Shown piece by piece: positions 1 to 10,583 of a stretch of 64,000 nucleotides of DNA; position 1 is the stretch's first letter, and each line of letters starts with the position of its first letter. The translations under genes were made by a program, and so were the position numbers. Source of the DNA: Amoebidium appalachense (lineage: Eukaryota; Ichthyosporea). The stretch covers positions 1,178,001 to 1,242,000 of the forward strand of contig CAVNZM010000017.1 in assembly GCA_963693365.1 (NCBI GenBank), written 5' to 3'. Below the pieces are notes generated by a model. That model was not told the DNA's origin, did no database searches, and saw only the letters and a list, made by a program, of their open reading frames with translations.

Positions 1-80
1 GTGTGAATGGGGAGGAGGTGCGTGTGTGTGTGTATGTCTGTGCATGCATGTGTGCATGCACGTGGGTTTGTGGGTTGGCA

Positions 81-127
<47 letters not shown>

Positions 128-331
128 AAGAAAGGGACAGGGTGTAAGTATCCCTCACACCCAATAAACCCACAGGCTCTTCTGCCATTATTCACACCGT
201 GTCTGTTTGCTATTCTTATTCATGTTCATTTTATTTCATATTCTCATTCATATTCATATTCATTTTACATTCTTTTTAATGTTCATTCTATTTCCCGTCT
301 TTAAAATGCTTATTTCGTACAAGGTAACGGT

Positions 332-365
<34 letters not shown>

Positions 366-823
366 ACCCATCCCCACCCCTTCCCCCTTTCTTCCCTCCC
401 TCCGTTATACAAGTCTCCTCTCCCCCTTTCCAATACCTCCCCTCCCCCCGCAACAAACGTAAATGATTTTGAACTAGGTCTTTGTGAAAGAAATGAACTC
501 ACAACGAAATTGGATACCACTAACACTCACCGTGTGCAATTTTTTTTCTTCTTCTCTGTGTGTTGTTGCTGTGAGCTTTGTCGTGTATGTGATCCCTGTG
601 CAATACCCGATCCTACACTCACAATCCCCCCCCCCCCCCCCCCCCCTCCCCCCCCCTCTTCCCCTCCTCCCCCTCCCCCCCCCCCTCCCCCCCCCCCCCC
701 CCCCCGGCCCCCTTCGGTTCCACATGTTTGTTGGGGTGCTGCATGTAGATACCTCTTGCACCAGTTCAATCATCGCGGCATGAGAGCCAAATGGGGGGGG
801 GGGGGGGGGGGAGGGGGACATAC
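1..823. repeat. Left-edge low-complexity region; unresolved 3' part of the p32 gene
   Basis: Holds poly-G at 84-126 (43 bp), poly-C at 334-365, and compound poly-C with T interruptions at 626-705, separated by short unique islands at 127-330, 450-625 and 705-793. The islands may contain the last exons of the minus-strand p32 gene, but I could not fix splice sites. The window edge may also cut the gene. Confidence 0.6.
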
Positions 824-868
824 TTCCTCCTTGGAAATGCAAACGGTGAAGGGAACCGGCAGAGCGGG
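824..868 (-). CDS. p32/MAM33 exon 6 (45 nt)
   Basis: Acceptor CACACCTTCAG, donor GTATGT, phase 0 on both sides. It encodes PALPVPFTVCISKEE, resembling the p32 strand that follows the acidic loop. The next family strand (L-x-F-x-C) should follow. An open stretch around 474-620 on the minus strand contains GIQFRCEF, but no phase-consistent acceptor joins it to this exon. Confidence 0.65.
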
Positions 869-951
869 CTGAAGGTGTGGAGACGTGTTGGTAAGGTGGA
901 TGCTTTGAACAACAAAAATACACCCCCCCCCCCTCCCCCCCCCTACACCCC

Positions 952-982
<31 letters not shown>

Positions 983-1141
983 GTGACTCACGTGACTCAC
1001 GTGACCTTCATTTCTGCCTGCCTGCTCTTTATTCCCCTTGGGACCCTTCGTTATCCCCGAAAGCAGACACACACATACATACACATCGGCACACACACAC
1101 ATGCCACAGGCTGCGCACCACCACAATCAGAGGCAGGCAAC

Positions 1142-1173
<32 letters not shown>

Positions 1174-1194
1174 ACAACACACACACCTTTCCTG

Positions 1195-1237
<43 letters not shown>

Positions 1238-1328
1238 ACAGACACACACACCTCGTCGTCATCGGCACCCTCGCTGTCAGCCAGATCGGGATCAAGAACA
1301 CCAAATGTGATGTTGATCCTGTGTGTGT

Positions 1329-1387
<59 letters not shown>

Positions 1388-2404
1388 TGTGTGCACGCGC
1401 GCACCGCATGTGTATACATGTGTGCATGTGAGCATGAGTGCGACAGGGTCAGATTGTGCAGGCGTGCAAAGGGAACAGAAAGTAACCATACCTAGAACCC
1501 CCCCTCCCCCCCTTCCCCTCCCAAAAAAGAAAGAAAGAAAAAAAGAAAACGCACACACACACACACACACACACACATGAAAGAAAAGCATGGAAATCAA
1601 GGCTTCTGTTCCGAATGTGCCGCACATGCGTGAATGTCCTGTATGTATGCATACGCACCTCCCTGACCATGGGGGTACGTGGCAACATCTCTACCCAAGA
1701 AGGTGTGTGCCCGTGCGTGTCTGTACATGGATGTACGTGTGTGTGCATGCATGTACGTGTGTGTGCACCCGTGTGGGCTTGCACACATGTTTTGATCTGT
1801 GTATACAAATGTATGTGTGTGCAAGTGTGTGCACTTGAACATGTGTGAGAAATGTATGCATAAGTGTAGATCGATGTGTGCTTGGCTTCAATAAATGTGA
1901 TGTATGGAAGTGTGTGAAAGGATGGACGTATGCAAAGCAAACATTCTGGATTCATCTTTTGACTTTTGTTTAAAAACCTACGCAGGCAGGAAGGGGACAA
2001 TGGTGGTGGCGGCGGCGGTTGGTTTCGTGGTGGTAATGGTGGTGGGAGGGGGGGGGGGGGGGGGGGGGGGGGTTTGAATGCGTCAAAAAGTACGAAGTAC
2101 ACAAGAACAAACGGATAACACGATGCAGAATGCAAGCCATACATAAAGAGGATGCATAATAAGCAGAGCCCATCCTCAGGGGGGGCCCACGTCATCCACA
2201 GTACCCGAGTTTCGACCTATTCCCCTCGTTAACGAAACCCAACTCAGATACTGTTTCACTTGAACATGAGTAGGTCACCCGTCTTGATCAGAGACGAGCA
2301 GGGTTGCTTATGCAGGCAAGGGCAGTGGGAAAGGCCGGGGGTTAAAGTTGCAGCAGGAAGCAGAAGCAAGGGGGGGGGGGGATACAATTTCCTCGCCCTC
2401 TCCT

Positions 2405-2486
<82 letters not shown>

Positions 2487-2587
2487 CTCCCTCCCTCCCT
2501 GTCTGTGTGTGTGTGGTGTGTGTGCGTGTGTGAAAGGGAAAGATGGAGAGGGGGAAGGGGGCGTGGGGGGTGCTTGAGGGGGGCCAA

Positions 2588-2626
<39 letters not shown>

Positions 2627-2966
2627 TCACTCCTCGTTGTCCAGCTTGCTGCGAAGGTAGACCTCCCGGGAACCCTTGACATCCTCAATCTGAAAAAACC
2701 CCATCAACCTCATTACCGCCCATTGAAAAACAAAAAAAGTTATACCAAACCGGAAACCCACCCCCCGCCTCCCCCCCCCCCCCTCCCCCCCAAAAAAAAG
2801 CACCAACTACCACACACACACAAGCAAGCACACACGCACTCACTTCACTCACAGAGAAACAACAAATCGACGTCTCTTAGTGTGTTCCCCAAATCACTTA
2901 ACCCCCCCCCCCCCCCCCCCCCCCCGCCACACACACACACACACACACCAAAACCACACACACACA

Positions 2967-3001
<35 letters not shown>

Positions 3002-3149
3002 AAAAACCCCACCCCCTCCCGGAAGTAAAATCTTGAGGACTCAGCCATACAGGCCGAACCATCTCCATCAATCCCTACTTATACACACACATGCGCACAT
3101 GCACGCACACACACACACAGAGAGACACACACAGACACACAGACACACA

Positions 3150-3186
<37 letters not shown>

Positions 3187-3561
3187 ACCCACCGTGAACT
3201 TTGAGTTCTTGACAAAGTGAGCAATGTCCTCAGTAGGTCCCTGTGCGGCCAATCAAATCGTCAGGGTAAGTATTAATCGAATTGTCAGAATGTGGTCCGA
3301 TTAAAAATCATCAGGGCAACAGCCAATTAAATATCCACGATAACAAACCTCGGACCATTATCCCGAAGCCCCTCCCCTCCCCTTCCCCCCTTCCCCCCCC
3401 CCCCCCCCCCCCCCCCCGCCCCCACCCCACCCCCTCACCCTAATCCCGAACACACACACAAATAAAGTTCTTTCCATTACAATATATTGCACCCCTTCCC
3501 CTGTGCCTCCAATACCCTATCCCATATCCACACACACACCCAGACACACAAACACACACAT

Positions 3562-3640
<79 letters not shown>

Positions 3641-3674
3641 CGCACACAAACACACACACACACACAAACACACA

Positions 3675-3724
<50 letters not shown>

Positions 3725-3730
3725 CACACA

Positions 3731-3794
<64 letters not shown>

Positions 3795-4374
3795 CAACAC
3801 CACCACCACCACCTTCACCATACGCACTCCACCACCACCACCCCAACATCCCCCCCTTCCCCCAAACCCCCCCCCCCCCCAAAAAAAAAAAAACCTCCCC
3901 TCCCTCTCCCCCTCCACCCCCCAGCCCCCCCCCCCCCCCCCCGTTTTCTCCTCTCCCATCAAAACGAACACATGCAAGCCTCCTAGTGTTTCATTTTCAA
4001 ACTCCAACTCCCCCCCCCCCCCCCCTCTCGGGGAGACCTCCCCCCCCCCCCCTCCACCTCCCCTCCCCCCTCACACACCTTGTAGTTTTCATTTTCGAAC
4101 TTCAGTTCCTTTTCGAGGGCTGCCGTAAAGTTGCTTGCTGCCTCCTTCGGATTGCCCGCAGCCTCGGTCAGAGCTGCAGCTGTGGAAAGGGAGGGAGGGA
4201 GGGGGGGGGGGGAGTGTATGTATGTGCACGAGCGGGGCATGTGTGTGTGTGTGTGTGTGTAAGGGGAGGGGGGGGGGAGGAGGGGGGGGGGGGGGGGGGT
4301 TGTTAGATTGAACCACAGGGTAAGAGGTGCATCTCCAGACGACAAAGTGAAAGTGACAGGATACCCCCCCCCCC

Positions 4375-4405
<31 letters not shown>

Positions 4406-4694
4406 CCACACACACACTCTTCGTAACCTTCCTTCCCCTCCCCCCCGACTCACACACACACCCTTCCTTCCCCCGCCCCTCCCTTCCCCCTCCCCCCCGC
4501 CCCCCGCCTCTCCCCCCAGCACACACACCATCAGCCCACCTACCATCAACAAAAAGGGACCTCAGGCCCATAACCAATGGCGCAACTTCTTGCACGCCAT
4601 TTCTCAAGCCCACTGCACGCACTGCGCCCTGCCCAAAGTGCCGCCCGGCAACCCCAACGGCCACCCGAGACACGGCGTTGCGGAGCAGGCTCAT
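824..4694 (-). CDS. MAM33: p32/MAM33-family mitochondrial matrix protein, spliced gene (3' part unresolved)
   Basis: Six exons on the minus strand join in consistent phase: 4694-4544, 4179-4079, 3240-3193, 2689-2631, 1318-1252 and 868-824, giving 157 codons. Residues 1-45 are rich in Arg and almost free of acidic residues, as in a mitochondrial presequence. Then come an amphipathic ALEKELKFENENYK-type helix, a strand with FTIEDVKGSREVYLRS, EEINITFGVLDPD, an acidic linker (DSEGADDDE) and PVPFTVCISKEE. This order of an E-I-K-E-like helix, G-x-x-E-V-x-L, E-x-I-x-I-x-F, acidic loop and F-x-V-x-I strand is that of p32/gC1qBP/MAM33 acidic mitochondrial matrix proteins, which form doughnut trimers and help mitochondrial translation and OXPHOS (family knowledge). 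Family members are about 250-280 residues, so roughly 90 C-terminal residues are missing; they may lie in unresolved exons at 1-800 or beyond the edge. Splice phases are 1,0,0,2,0. Confidence 0.72.
869..1251 (-). repeat. p32 intron 5: poly-C and CA/GT microsatellites
   Basis: Read on the minus strand it begins in a (GT)n run at 1198-1251, passes poly-G (about 1143-1173 and 945-968), and ends at the exon 6 acceptor. A short unique island lies at 1010-1070. Three near-perfect CACGTGACT units lie at 981-1004. Confidence 0.7.
1252..1318 (-). CDS. p32/MAM33 exon 5 (67 nt), flanked by microsatellite splice sites
   Basis: On the minus strand the acceptor is the end of a CACACACAG run and the donor is the first GT of a long (GT)n run. 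One base completes Glu, then 22 codons read INITFGVLDPDLADSEG and an acidic DDDE end. This matches the E-x-I-x-V-x-F strand and acidic loop of p32 proteins. Confidence 0.75.
1319..2630 (-). repeat. p32 intron 4: GT/CA, CT and poly-G/C microsatellites
   Basis: Contains (GT)n at 1321-1391, a CA run at 1551-1576, CA/TG-rich variable repeats at 1620-1870, poly-G at 2047-2072, (CT)n at about 2406-2482 and poly-G at 2590-2623. The unique islands at 1880-2040 and 2090-2400 show no convincing exon. Confidence 0.65.
2631..2689 (-). CDS. p32/MAM33 exon 4 (59 nt)
   Basis: Acceptor GTTTTTTCAG, donor GTGAGT. It encodes IEDVKGSREVYLRSKLDNE plus two bases of a Glu codon completed by exon 5. The G-S-R-E-V-x-L strand is the most family-like part of the gene. 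Confidence 0.78.
2690..3192 (-). repeat. p32 intron 3: poly-C, CA and poly-A repeats
   Basis: Contains poly-C at about 2904-2925, CA runs at 2929-2979, an A26 tract at about 2980-3006 and (CA)n at 3098-3182 next to the exon 3 donor. No exon seen. Confidence 0.65.
3193..3240 (-). CDS. p32/MAM33 exon 3 (48 nt)
   Basis: Acceptor CCGCACAG, donor GTGGGT. It encodes GPTEDIAHFVKNSKFT in phase 0 on both sides. It is a 16-codon island between a CA-repeat and poly-C intron sequence. Confidence 0.72.
3241..4078 (-). repeat. p32 intron 2: 260-bp CA array plus poly-C tracts
   Basis: An interrupted (CA)n array spans 3530-3797, with poly-C tracts at 3394-3417, 3868-3880, 3925-3942 and 4010-4025. The unique part at 3241-3370 has no exon signal. 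A degenerate echo of exon 2 lies at 3984-4011. Confidence 0.65.
4079..4179 (-). CDS. p32/MAM33 exon 2
   Basis: Acceptor TTCCACAG at 4180-4187 read on the minus strand. The exon completes an Ala codon with exon 1 and encodes an Ala/Glu-rich helix ending in KFENENYK in phase 0. The donor is GTGTGTGA, at the start of a short (GT) run. Confidence 0.75.
4180..4543 (-). repeat. p32 intron 1: poly-C/G and CA repeats
   Basis: Holds poly-G at 4200-4212 and 4268-4299, poly-C at 4364-4390 and CA runs near 4391-4415. Its donor is GTAGGT at exon 1 and its acceptor is TTCCACAG at exon 2. Confidence 0.65.
4544..4694 (-). CDS. p32/MAM33 exon 1 (start codon and mitochondrial presequence)
   Basis: Starts at an ATG at 4694-4692 and reads MSLLRNAVSRVAVGVAG and on to LFVD, ending in phase 1 at a GTAGGT donor. 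The Arg-rich, acid-poor N terminus fits mitochondrial import. Confidence 0.75.
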
Positions 4695-6693
4695 TCTCTG
4701 TGCAGGTGATCACAATTGCAATGAGCATTTCATGTCCTCCTTCTCCCTCCCCCCCTCCTTCCCCCACCCAAACCCCTTCTTCTCCCCCTCTACCCCGACC
4801 TCCGCCCATCACCCCCGACCTAAACATCCATCCATACCCCTTCTTCCCCTTCCCCTCCACCCGCAAACACATACACCATCACCTCCCCCCCTCCCCTCCC
4901 CCCAAACCTGCCCCCTCCCCGTCCAGCCCAGTATACCCCCCATCCCAACCCCCACCTGAATCCCCCCAAAAAAGCATGTGGTATTTGGACAACCAAATAT
5001 ATAAACGAGCTGATATAATTAATCCTATACCCAAACATACCAAATCGATGAAAACACAAGGCGACGGTGTGGCCAGCAAGGAAATGATAAGAAACGCTGA
5101 AAACGAAAAAAACCGTGATGTCCACGTTTCCTGCAGTCCTGGCGCAAGGCACACCGTGACGTCATCAATGACATGCGGTGGCTCATGTGAAAGTAAGCTC
5201 TGGCCAAAGGGCCAAAGCTTGCGCAAGTAGCAAGATGTGTCAGATATAGAGAGTGGGTGCTATCAATAGATCAGGTATTTGAGTGACTCTAGAAGGCCAA
5301 GGAATGATAGCGCGCAAACTGTGCAGTGTGATTCTTTATAAACCCAAGGTTGGGGTCACGGCCAAAGAAAATGGTTTCAGGAAACATATTTTAGTTAAAG
5401 TATAGCAATTCTATTTTTTTAACTCTTAACTACACAGCATATTTATATACAAACTACTTTTATATGTTCTATAGTACGTTGATAAGACACTATGTATTTC
5501 TTTTAGTACCATTTGTTCCTATTTCAGAATGTTTTTGTAGCGGCCTAAATATTAGGATAACTAGTCTCGGAGGAGACACAAATTGCATCTTTCTCTACCA
5601 ATCGTTTCAATGCAGTCCTGGTGTTCGTAGCCAATTAAAATGGTCCTGCATAACGCCAACTTTTGGGGCCCCGGGGGCTAATAGGCTATTGATTTCAATG
5701 GCTGTGAAGCTCTTATGCTTATAAGGACATTCTAAATTAAGCACTATGCATAGTTTTTATGTCATATTATCGTATAACGGCCCAAACTGTGACTTGTTAA
5801 AGGAAAGGCTTGCCAAATCTTTTGAATATTATTGCATTTCATAAAGCGATTCATAAATAATAGATAAGAAGTACCCACCACCAATCAGATCCATTCGAGC
5901 TTGTTTCATTAGGCTAGGGGTTAGCACTTGAAACTAATGTGTACATATTATCACTTATACAGGATGCTTGCAAGATTACATTGCAGAAACCAAGGAGACG
6001 AATACTTCAAAGTTTCTGAAAAACAGCGCGGCTGTCCAGTAAACACATTTTTTTTATGCCGTTCATACAGTTTAACAGATCATGCGTAAGAAAAAATCGG
6101 CGAGCTACGGCCCACGGGTATGTGGAGTCCATACTTTGGGCTTTGTCGATTGGCTACTCAACAACTTGGCCAAACGGTTACGAAAGAGTGCGGCCACAGC
6201 TTCTTGCTGGTCGCGGTTAGTGATTGGCTAATTGATGACCATACCCTGGTGCCATTAGCTTTGAATCAAAGTGGTGCGGGATTACACTCTAGGTCTACTT
6301 ACTGTCATAGCTAAGATTTTTTGCAAACTAAATATATTTCAGCTATATATTATAAAACAGGCAACTGTTTTCTAGGTGTTTAGATCGATGGTCCAGGCCT
6401 GCAAGCCTTTGGGACGTGCAAAGTAGCATTGGGTATATCCGCAATGACGCAATGGAAATCATTTGACATTCTCCACATCTGATTCGTATATTATCTGTCA
6501 TTGTTCTGAGCATTCCAACAACCCAGTTCGCCTTTATAAGCTCCTTGCCCCATACTCAGCTGGCTCAGTTTCATCTCGAAAGCGACCATCAAACGCTAAC
6601 GTTGTATGATTAGTACCATTCCATTTGTCACGTTTTTGTTTACGTCTTGTAGGTATCCTTGTCATAGGTTAACGCTGTTCTTTGAGCGAGAAA
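4695..6693. other. Intergenic region between divergent p32 and kinase 1
   Basis: 4695-4980 is C/T-rich and probably the 5' UTR/promoter side of the minus-strand p32 gene. A TATATA-like string near 5003-5012 could serve it. 5230-6530 is ordinary AT-balanced DNA with no supported gene. ATTGG/CCAAT pentamers recur near 5630, 6150 and 6225. Confidence 0.5.
6531..6544 (+). promoter_or_regulatory. Candidate TATA box of kinase 1
   Basis: CCTTTATAAGCTCC lies about 155 bp upstream of the kinase 1 ATG. Placement is plausible for a core promoter with a short leader; there is no other support. Confidence 0.35.
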
Positions 6694-7572
6694 ATGATTT
6701 CAGTTGAAAGAATAGGCCACCATTCGTGGCAGGACACATGGCTAAAACGTTTTACACGCTCTCACTCCAACTCAAACCAACAACCAACACGGTATTCCAT
6801 ACTCCAGCCACCACTCACCCAGAACTCCAACTGCACCATAAACCTCGCTAGAGACACACACACAGGAAACACCGTTTTGATGAAAACAATGAAGAGAGAT
6901 AAAGACACAGATGTGTTCATTAGGAGTGAGGTGGACATCCACAAAGCGGTCACGCAAAAGCCTCACCCAAACCTTGTTGGGTTTGTTGACGCCATTTGGA
7001 CACCAACTACGGTGACCATCATTCAAGAATACGTTAGTGGTGGTGACCTCGTTGATATGGTTATGGAGGATGGGCCAGTTACAGAGCAAAATGCGATTGA
7101 GTGTATATCCCAGCTCCTTTCAGCTTTGGCGCACATGCACGCTAACGGCTACGTTCACGGCGACGTGAAAGGGGAGCACTGTGTTTTGACGGAAGATAAG
7201 AGCACCCTTAAACTCATCGACTTTGGGTTTGCCTCACCTGTTGACAAGCGCTCTGGCAACGCATATACACAGGGCACTCTACCGTATACGGCACCTGAGA
7301 TCTTTGCTCGCCGCTGCCAAGACCTTACAAAAGCTGATATTTGGGCTGCTGGTATCGTTTTTTTCAGCATGGTGACAGGGGGTTTCCCTTGGGAGGCTGC
7401 TGTTCCTCGTGATATGGATTATGCCTCGTATACACGGGGAAACATGGACGGATTCAGTGACATGTCTCCTCCACTTGCCACAGTTGTTCGTTCGATGCTG
7501 AACCCTGACCCAGCGATGAGACCGACGGCAGAGCAGGTGTTGAATAATTTGACGATGTTGAAGGTTATGTAG
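6694..7572 (+). CDS. Protein kinase-like protein with altered catalytic loop (kinase 1)
   Basis: A 292-residue single-exon protein that is essentially one Ser/Thr kinase domain. I chose the ATG at 6694 because the upstream in-frame start is only a TTG. Visible: beta-3 Lys64 (VLMK), candidate alpha-C Glu79, hinge QEYVSGGDL, DFG at 176-178 (LKLIDFG), PYTAPE at 197-202, DIWAAGI in helix F, and a C-lobe Arg in MRPTAEQVL. The catalytic loop reads HGDVKGEHC instead of HRDxKxxN: Arg is replaced by Gly and the Mg-binding Asn by His (residue 162). The glycine-rich loop is not recognisable. It may be a pseudokinase or weakly active. Its neighbour at 10584 is a clear paralogue with an intact loop. The substrate is unknown. 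Confidence 0.85.
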   Translation: MISVERIGHHSWQDTWLKRFTRSHSNSNQQPTRYSILQPPLTQNSNCTINLARDTHTGNTVLMKTMKRDKDTDVFIRSEVDIHKAVTQKPHPNLVGFVDAIWTPTTVTIIQEYVSGGDLVDMVMEDGPVTEQNAIECISQLLSALAHMHANGYVHGDVKGEHCVLTEDKSTLKLIDFGFASPVDKRSGNAYTQGTLPYTAPEIFARRCQDLTKADIWAAGIVFFSMVTGGFPWEAAVPRDMDYASYTRGNMDGFSDMSPPLATVVRSMLNPDPAMRPTAEQVLNNLTMLKVM

Positions 7573-8796
7573 GAACATACATTCTCTGACTATTAGTGAC
7601 TATGAATGTTTATATTGAAGGACACACAGCCTAATACTGAATGTGTGAGTCATGATACCATATGGTTTTTGTACGTAGGAAAAGAGTAGGAACTTTGAAG
7701 GATACTGACCTTGTATTTTTATGTCTCAACCCTATATAATTTGTATCATAGTGTCGTTGTTGTACTCGTATGACATAATTCAAAGAGATGAATATCATTC
7801 ATTGTAAGGAGCGTATTGTAAAAATGTTGTGACTGTGTTTCTTACATTCTCCCACATAATCGCTTGCTGTTATTAATATTGGTCGGAAATACCTGCGTCA
7901 ATAAAGTTGCCCGGTTTGGGGCTGGCCCCCTTAGTTGAACACCATATACACCTTCGCACCGAGCGAGTTGCCGTGCAAGCTGAACGGCCACTTCCAACAC
8001 TTCTTTCTTACTAACAGTAACAAATTCTACGATGTATATCAAGGTATTCGTCACAAAAACAACGAATAGGGTTGGAACGTAGTAGCTACGATGTACATCA
8101 TGTGTATACATATACGATTAGTTTTACCATGTACATGTTCAATCATCTTACCATAGTGCTGGTCACAGTAGTAAGCCTCTAATGCTTACTAGAGTAACTC
8201 CGTTGGCGGCAAACGCTCCGGGCTGGGAGAGTAGTTGTTGTAGGCTCAACTTAATAATAGCTCTGTTCTGTGGTGCCCCACATGCGCGTACGCATCTTCA
8301 GGTCGTCTCAGTTCTTTTTTTATATGGCATGCCCTCTTGATTACTCACGTTTGTGATAGTGATTGCTGATAGAAGTATACAATTACGATTAGCTCGCAGG
8401 GTAGTACACTAGAAGGCTAGTGACTACTATATAGTAACATACATGGCATTTGATGTGGTCACGAACTTCTAGACTTTCTTGTTGGCGTACATGATTTGTC
8501 AATGTATTGTGCTTGTACGGCTGTACATGAAGAACCTTTGCACTTTCCAGATTCACATTATGTGCTCGTGTTGGTAGTGCAGCTTTTTAAGTGTTTGGTC
8601 AAGTGTGTGAGCCAGATGAGGGAGAGGGTGATGTACCTGTGTAACCATGCAACTTGTGTGTGTGTAATGTATGAGTGTGTGGGTGCGTGTGTGCGGTGCA
8701 AAGGTACGTGATTCTACAAGTGTCTGTGTTGCCCAGGGGCTCGTGCTGGAGCCGTACGATGCCCATGGGCATGTGTGCGTCAGTGTGTGTATCCGT

Positions 8797-8832
<36 letters not shown>

Positions 8833-10583
8833 GTGCGCGCACTTGTGTGTGTCTGACTCTCTCTGTGTGTGCGTGCATGTGTGTGTGTGTGTGGCTGTAT
8901 GCGTGTGTGGGCAGGAGGGCATTTTGGGTGTAGATATACGCACACTTCTGTCATCCTCTCCGTGTTCATAGCCCAGTTTTTGCACTTACCGCGTATGCGT
9001 TTACCAGCAACGTCAACTGACAGTGTGGTTTCATTTTGGAAGGTTTATTGTATATGTTCAAAGTTATGGGACTGCGTCAGCTTGAGCTTCTTGCCGTCAT
9101 ATGTTGCACGTCTTGAATAAGTACTTGTGACTGAATACTAATTAATGAACACCTAGACACCGGCGTACCCTTCCGATGATCTACGACGAGCCCAGCCTCT
9201 AATTCAACGAGATTTCAACCATCACAATTCCTCAAGTCAGCGGATTCAATCGCATGAAATATAGATGGGACGAATACCTAACTGTGTAAGCAATCAAGTA
9301 CACCCCACGGTCAGGCTGACGGTCATGCCGTAACATCGTTGCCATTCATTGAGATCGACGTCATCTGCCGGACACACCCAAGACTCCAAGAGGGGTCACG
9401 CCAGCCGAACTAGGCCATGTAAGTTGAACTTTTCAAGTCCGGCAATGAACGAGGTATGGTTCGAAACGGGAAGAGACGACACTTAGTATCGAATGTTCAA
9501 TGAATAAACGGCTGGAGAACGCACTATAGATACATCATCAATGATTTGTAGTGTAGAAATCATGATTTCGATTTTCTATTTAGAAAAATGTTTTTGGTCT
9601 TCGTTTTATTACGAATGACGGATCTAGGTTCATGGTTCAGGCCCCCAAAGCGACGTACAAAAGTGCACGACTCTCATAATTGCGACAGCGTCACCTACAC
9701 TCTAACAAGTAGCCGTATTTCAACCCCTGGTAAACGGAATGCCTTACAATCATTTGATTGGTCTCCCATACTAGGCCTATGTCGTTATGCGTTTTCATTG
9801 GATCTCCATATAAACGATTGGATTCCAACGATTGGTGGAGATGATCGCTTTTCGCTAAGCGGTGATTTCTGCAGGCAAGCGGGCGCAGCTTATTGGTGGA
9901 CGCTGCTTAAGCTCGGTGACATTCCGAACTGTACACCAGCAACCTCTACTATTCTTTTTATTTTTATGCCAGAAATCATTTTGACAAGTTTTAGAATTTT
10001 TAAAGCTTTAAATATCTGACATAGTAACTTTTTACTGCAGTTTATTTATTCTGATAAATGGCTCGCCGTATCAGATGCGCGCATCTCTGGTTTCGATACA
10101 GGCCATTTGTTGACAATCCACCCCCATTTCATTCGATGTATGTCATCTATTGCTCTAAATGTGCACAAACGCTATCCGATTGGTTCGCGGAACTCTGTTT
10201 AGAATCGGCCGGGCCGCAGGCCTATATATAAATGTGTCGAGGTACTTGGCCGATCATCATGGAGTTCGGTTATCATGTTCTTCTGATGGCCTGACCTGAC
10301 CTGACCCACATGACCCACACATTACATTACACATTCAAGCGTGAAAGAGGGGAAAACATCACCTTTTAGAAGTAAAAACATAAACCGCTTCAACTCAAGT
10401 TTCTGAGCACACGCACACGCACACACGCAAACATGACTATTGCCGAGTTTTTTTTCCCGCGCAATCCCCTGCCTCTGGGCAGCAAGCGAATCGCCACAAA
10501 CACCCGCAATGCCACGTTCAGCAAGGGCGGTTTTTAACAGCATTAGCCCGGATAGCATTCATAGCACCTTCCCCACACCTACC
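7573..10583. other. Intergenic region between the two kinases
   Basis: 7573-8480 is unique DNA with an AATAAA at 7899-7904. 8640-8930 is a (GT)n-rich microsatellite stretch. 9120-10440 is unique, with several ATTGG pentamers (near 9764, 9798, 9824, 9840, 9893, 10177) upstream of kinase 2. I see no supported gene; the ORFs here look random. Confidence 0.5.
10221..10234 (+). promoter_or_regulatory. Candidate TATA box of kinase 2
   Basis: CCTATATATAAATG, about 360 bp upstream of the favoured ATG and 285 bp upstream of an alternative one, follows a CCGATTGGTT (inverted CCAAT) element at 10175-10184. Confidence 0.35.

Noticed and set aside
2095-2195. Hydrophobic minus-strand ORF in p32 intron 4
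   Set aside because: Not flanked by splice signals in phase with neighbouring exons, and not similar to p32.
3487-4306. Long ORFs of His/Thr, Val/Cys or Pro
   Set aside because: They are translations of (CA)n, (GT)n and poly-C tracts; similar ones occur throughout the window on both strands. Open only because the repeats lack stop codons.
5464-5724. 86-codon plus-strand ORF
   Set aside because: No domain, no promoter context and ordinary random composition.
9450-9480. GGTTCGAAAC resembling a tRNA B box
   Set aside because: The B-box consensus is incomplete and no A box or cloverleaf stems surround it.
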